Assembly (NCBI GenBank): GCA_021809805.1
Contig: JAJZKA010000010.1
Coordinates: 1 to 46,352, forward strand
Direction of reading: 5' to 3'
Length of the DNA: 46,352 bases
From: Actinomycetes bacterium
Lineage (GTDB): Bacteria > Actinomycetota > Acidimicrobiia > Acidimicrobiales > Bog-793
The notes below the pieces were generated by a model. It was not told where the DNA came from and ran no database searches. It saw only the letters and a list, made by a program, of their open reading frames with translations. Below, one piece after another: positions 45,175-46,352 of the stretch. The position numbers and the translations under genes are program-made. Every line of letters starts with the position of its first letter. Position 1 is the stretch's first letter.

Positions 45175-46230
45175 ATGAATCAGCGCCTGGAGGACGTCGG
45201 TGGTTGGAACTTCGTCCTTACGGTGATCGCCGATGGTGGCGACCTCGGCGAGCGCACGGCACGGCTCGCGATGCGTGACGTGCTGGACGGCTCCGCCACC
45301 GATGCGCAGATCGCCGCGTTCGCGATGGGCTTGCGGATGAAAGGTGAGACGGTGAACGAGCTCGTTGGGCTCGTTCGCGGCATGCTCGACGTCGTCGCCA
45401 TACCATTAGAGATTCCGAGCGACTCGGTCGACATCGTCGGGACCGGCGGATCGATTGAGCGCCGTGCCCACGCGCTGAACGTCTCGACCATGGCCTCGTT
45501 TGTCGCTGCCGCTGCTGGCGCGACGATCTGCAAGCACGGCAACTATCGCGCCTCGTCGACCTCGGGCGCGTTCGACTTCTTGGCCGCACTCGGTCTGCGG
45601 CTGGACCTGTCGGCCGAGGCAATCACGGCGTGTGTTCGCACCCTTCGGATCGGCTTTGCTCCCGCACCGATGTTCCATCCGGCGATGCGGCGGGCCGCAC
45701 CGGTTCGACGGGAGGTGGGCATTCCGACCGTCTTCAACATCCTTGGTCCGTTGGTGCACCCGGGTCGGCCCCGCCGGCAGGTTGTCGGAACCGCGAACGA
45801 GCAGATCGCGGCTCGAGTCGCTGAGGTCTTCCAGCGTCTCGGCTCCGAGCACGCCTGGGTCGTGTCCGGAGCGGGGGGTCTCGATGAGATCGCGACGACA
45901 GGACCTTCGATCATCTACGTCGTGACCCCACAGGGCGTCCGGCGGAACGAGCTCGACGTGCGCGAGGTCGGGATCGATCCGCCACGATCCACGCTCGAGC
46001 TTGCCGGTGGATCGCCAGAGGACAACGTTCGCCACTTCCGCGCCATCCTGGACGGGTCTGATAGTGGTCCGCGACGAGACCTCGTGACCCTCAACGCGGG
46101 CGCAGCACTTGTCGTCGCGGGCGTGGCTCGCGATCTCGTTGACGGGATCGCTCGCGCCAGAGGGGCGTTGCAGGACGGATCGGCCGAGCGCCTTGTGGAC
46201 GCGGTCCGTTCATTCACCAACGAGCACTAG
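45175..46230 (+). CDS. trpD: Anthranilate phosphoribosyltransferase
   Basis: A 351-residue enzyme joining anthranilate and PRPP in tryptophan synthesis. The PRPP loop DIVGTGGS (about 84-91), KHGNYRASSTSGA (from Lys120), the anthranilate channel GFAPAPMFHPAMRRAAPVRREVGIPTVFNILGPL and GLDEIA are typical. An N-terminal helical domain (AFAMGLRMKGETVNEL) completes the fold. Other trp genes are not in the window. ATG 45175 fits the family N-terminus and the -10 box 6 nt upstream; the frame extends up to 45028 without support. Confidence 0.94.
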   Translation: MNQRLEDVGGWNFVLTVIADGGDLGERTARLAMRDVLDGSATDAQIAAFAMGLRMKGETVNELVGLVRGMLDVVAIPLEIPSDSVDIVGTGGSIERRAHALNVSTMASFVAAAAGATICKHGNYRASSTSGAFDFLAALGLRLDLSAEAITACVRTLRIGFAPAPMFHPAMRRAAPVRREVGIPTVFNILGPLVHPGRPRRQVVGTANEQIAARVAEVFQRLGSEHAWVVSGAGGLDEIATTGPSIIYVVTPQGVRRNELDVREVGIDPPRSTLELAGGSPEDNVRHFRAILDGSDSGPRRDLVTLNAGAALVVAGVARDLVDGIARARGALQDGSAERLVDAVRSFTNEH

Positions 46231-46240
46231 ACGCACGACC

Positions 46241-46259
46241 ATGCTCGTGGTGCGAGCAT
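46241..46259 (+). terminator. Hairpin after trpD
   Basis: ATGCTCG (46241-46247), loop TGGTG and CGAGCAT (46253-46259) form a perfect seven-base-pair stem 10 nt after the trpD stop. The following sequence is only mildly T-rich. Nothing else is seen in the last 90 nt of the window. Confidence 0.5.
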
Positions 46260-46352
46260 CGCATGTCGTTCTCAGGTGCACTCGCCATCCCGCACAGGTC
46301 GAAGGCGTTCGTGCCGACACCCGGACCGTCGTTTTCCGCACCAGAGAGCGGG

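Overview
This is a roughly 70% G+C stretch of an actinobacterial chromosome. The lineage is inferred from three things. The gene order mraZ-rsmH-ftsL-ftsI-murE-mraY-murD-ftsW-murG-murC-(murB)-ftsQ-ftsZ-pgeF-yggS-sepF-yggT ... divIVA is the actinobacterial division and cell-wall (dcw) layout. FtsZ is paired with SepF and DivIVA, with no ftsA. Many genes carry a TAnnnT -10 box only 6-8 nt from the start codon. An Acidimicrobiia-like organism is a reasonable guess, but the sequence alone does not prove it.

Layout. 1-700: no credible gene. 0.7-17.9 kb: dcw cluster on the + strand. A promoter and MraZ operator precede a run of start/stop-overlapping genes from mraZ to ftsQ. ftsZ then has its own promoter inside the end of ftsQ and a long leader, followed by pgeF, yggS, sepF and yggT. 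murF, expected between murE and mraY, is absent, while murB is present between murC and ftsQ. 17.9-25.1 kb: an apparent insertion between yggT and divIVA. It is a two-gene cassette of a 1485-residue GH38 alpha-mannosidase and a parvulin-type prolyl isomerase, neither with a signal peptide, flanked by about 0.6 kb and 1.3 kb with no recognisable gene.

25.1-34.7 kb: divIVA converges on a type-2 ileS. ileS is divergent from a DUF167 gene through overlapping opposed -10 boxes. Then come a TraR/DksA zinc-finger protein with a long Lys/Ala/His/Glu repeat extension, lspA, rluD, a group-2-like sigma factor (- strand), a histidine phosphatase and an Rrf2 regulator (- strand). 34.8-46.3 kb: metabolic and housekeeping genes. 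These are an alkaline-phosphatase-superfamily protein, PduO-type cobalamin adenosyltransferase, leucyl aminopeptidase, ROK/polyphosphate-glucokinase-like kinase, DHA2 drug exporter (- strand), a hypothetical-plus-lipoprotein pair (- strand), an inositol-monophosphatase-family enzyme, a coiled-coil zinc-ribbon protein, a frameshifted TnpB remnant, threonine-dehydratase-family enzyme and anthranilate phosphoribosyltransferase.

How the genes work together. The first 17 kb encodes peptidoglycan precursor synthesis (MurB, C, D, E, MraY, MurG), septal polymerisation (FtsW/FtsI), the FtsQ/FtsL scaffold and the Z-ring with its SepF anchor. DivIVA continues that theme after the insertion. No tRNA, rRNA, CRISPR array or intact mobile element was seen.
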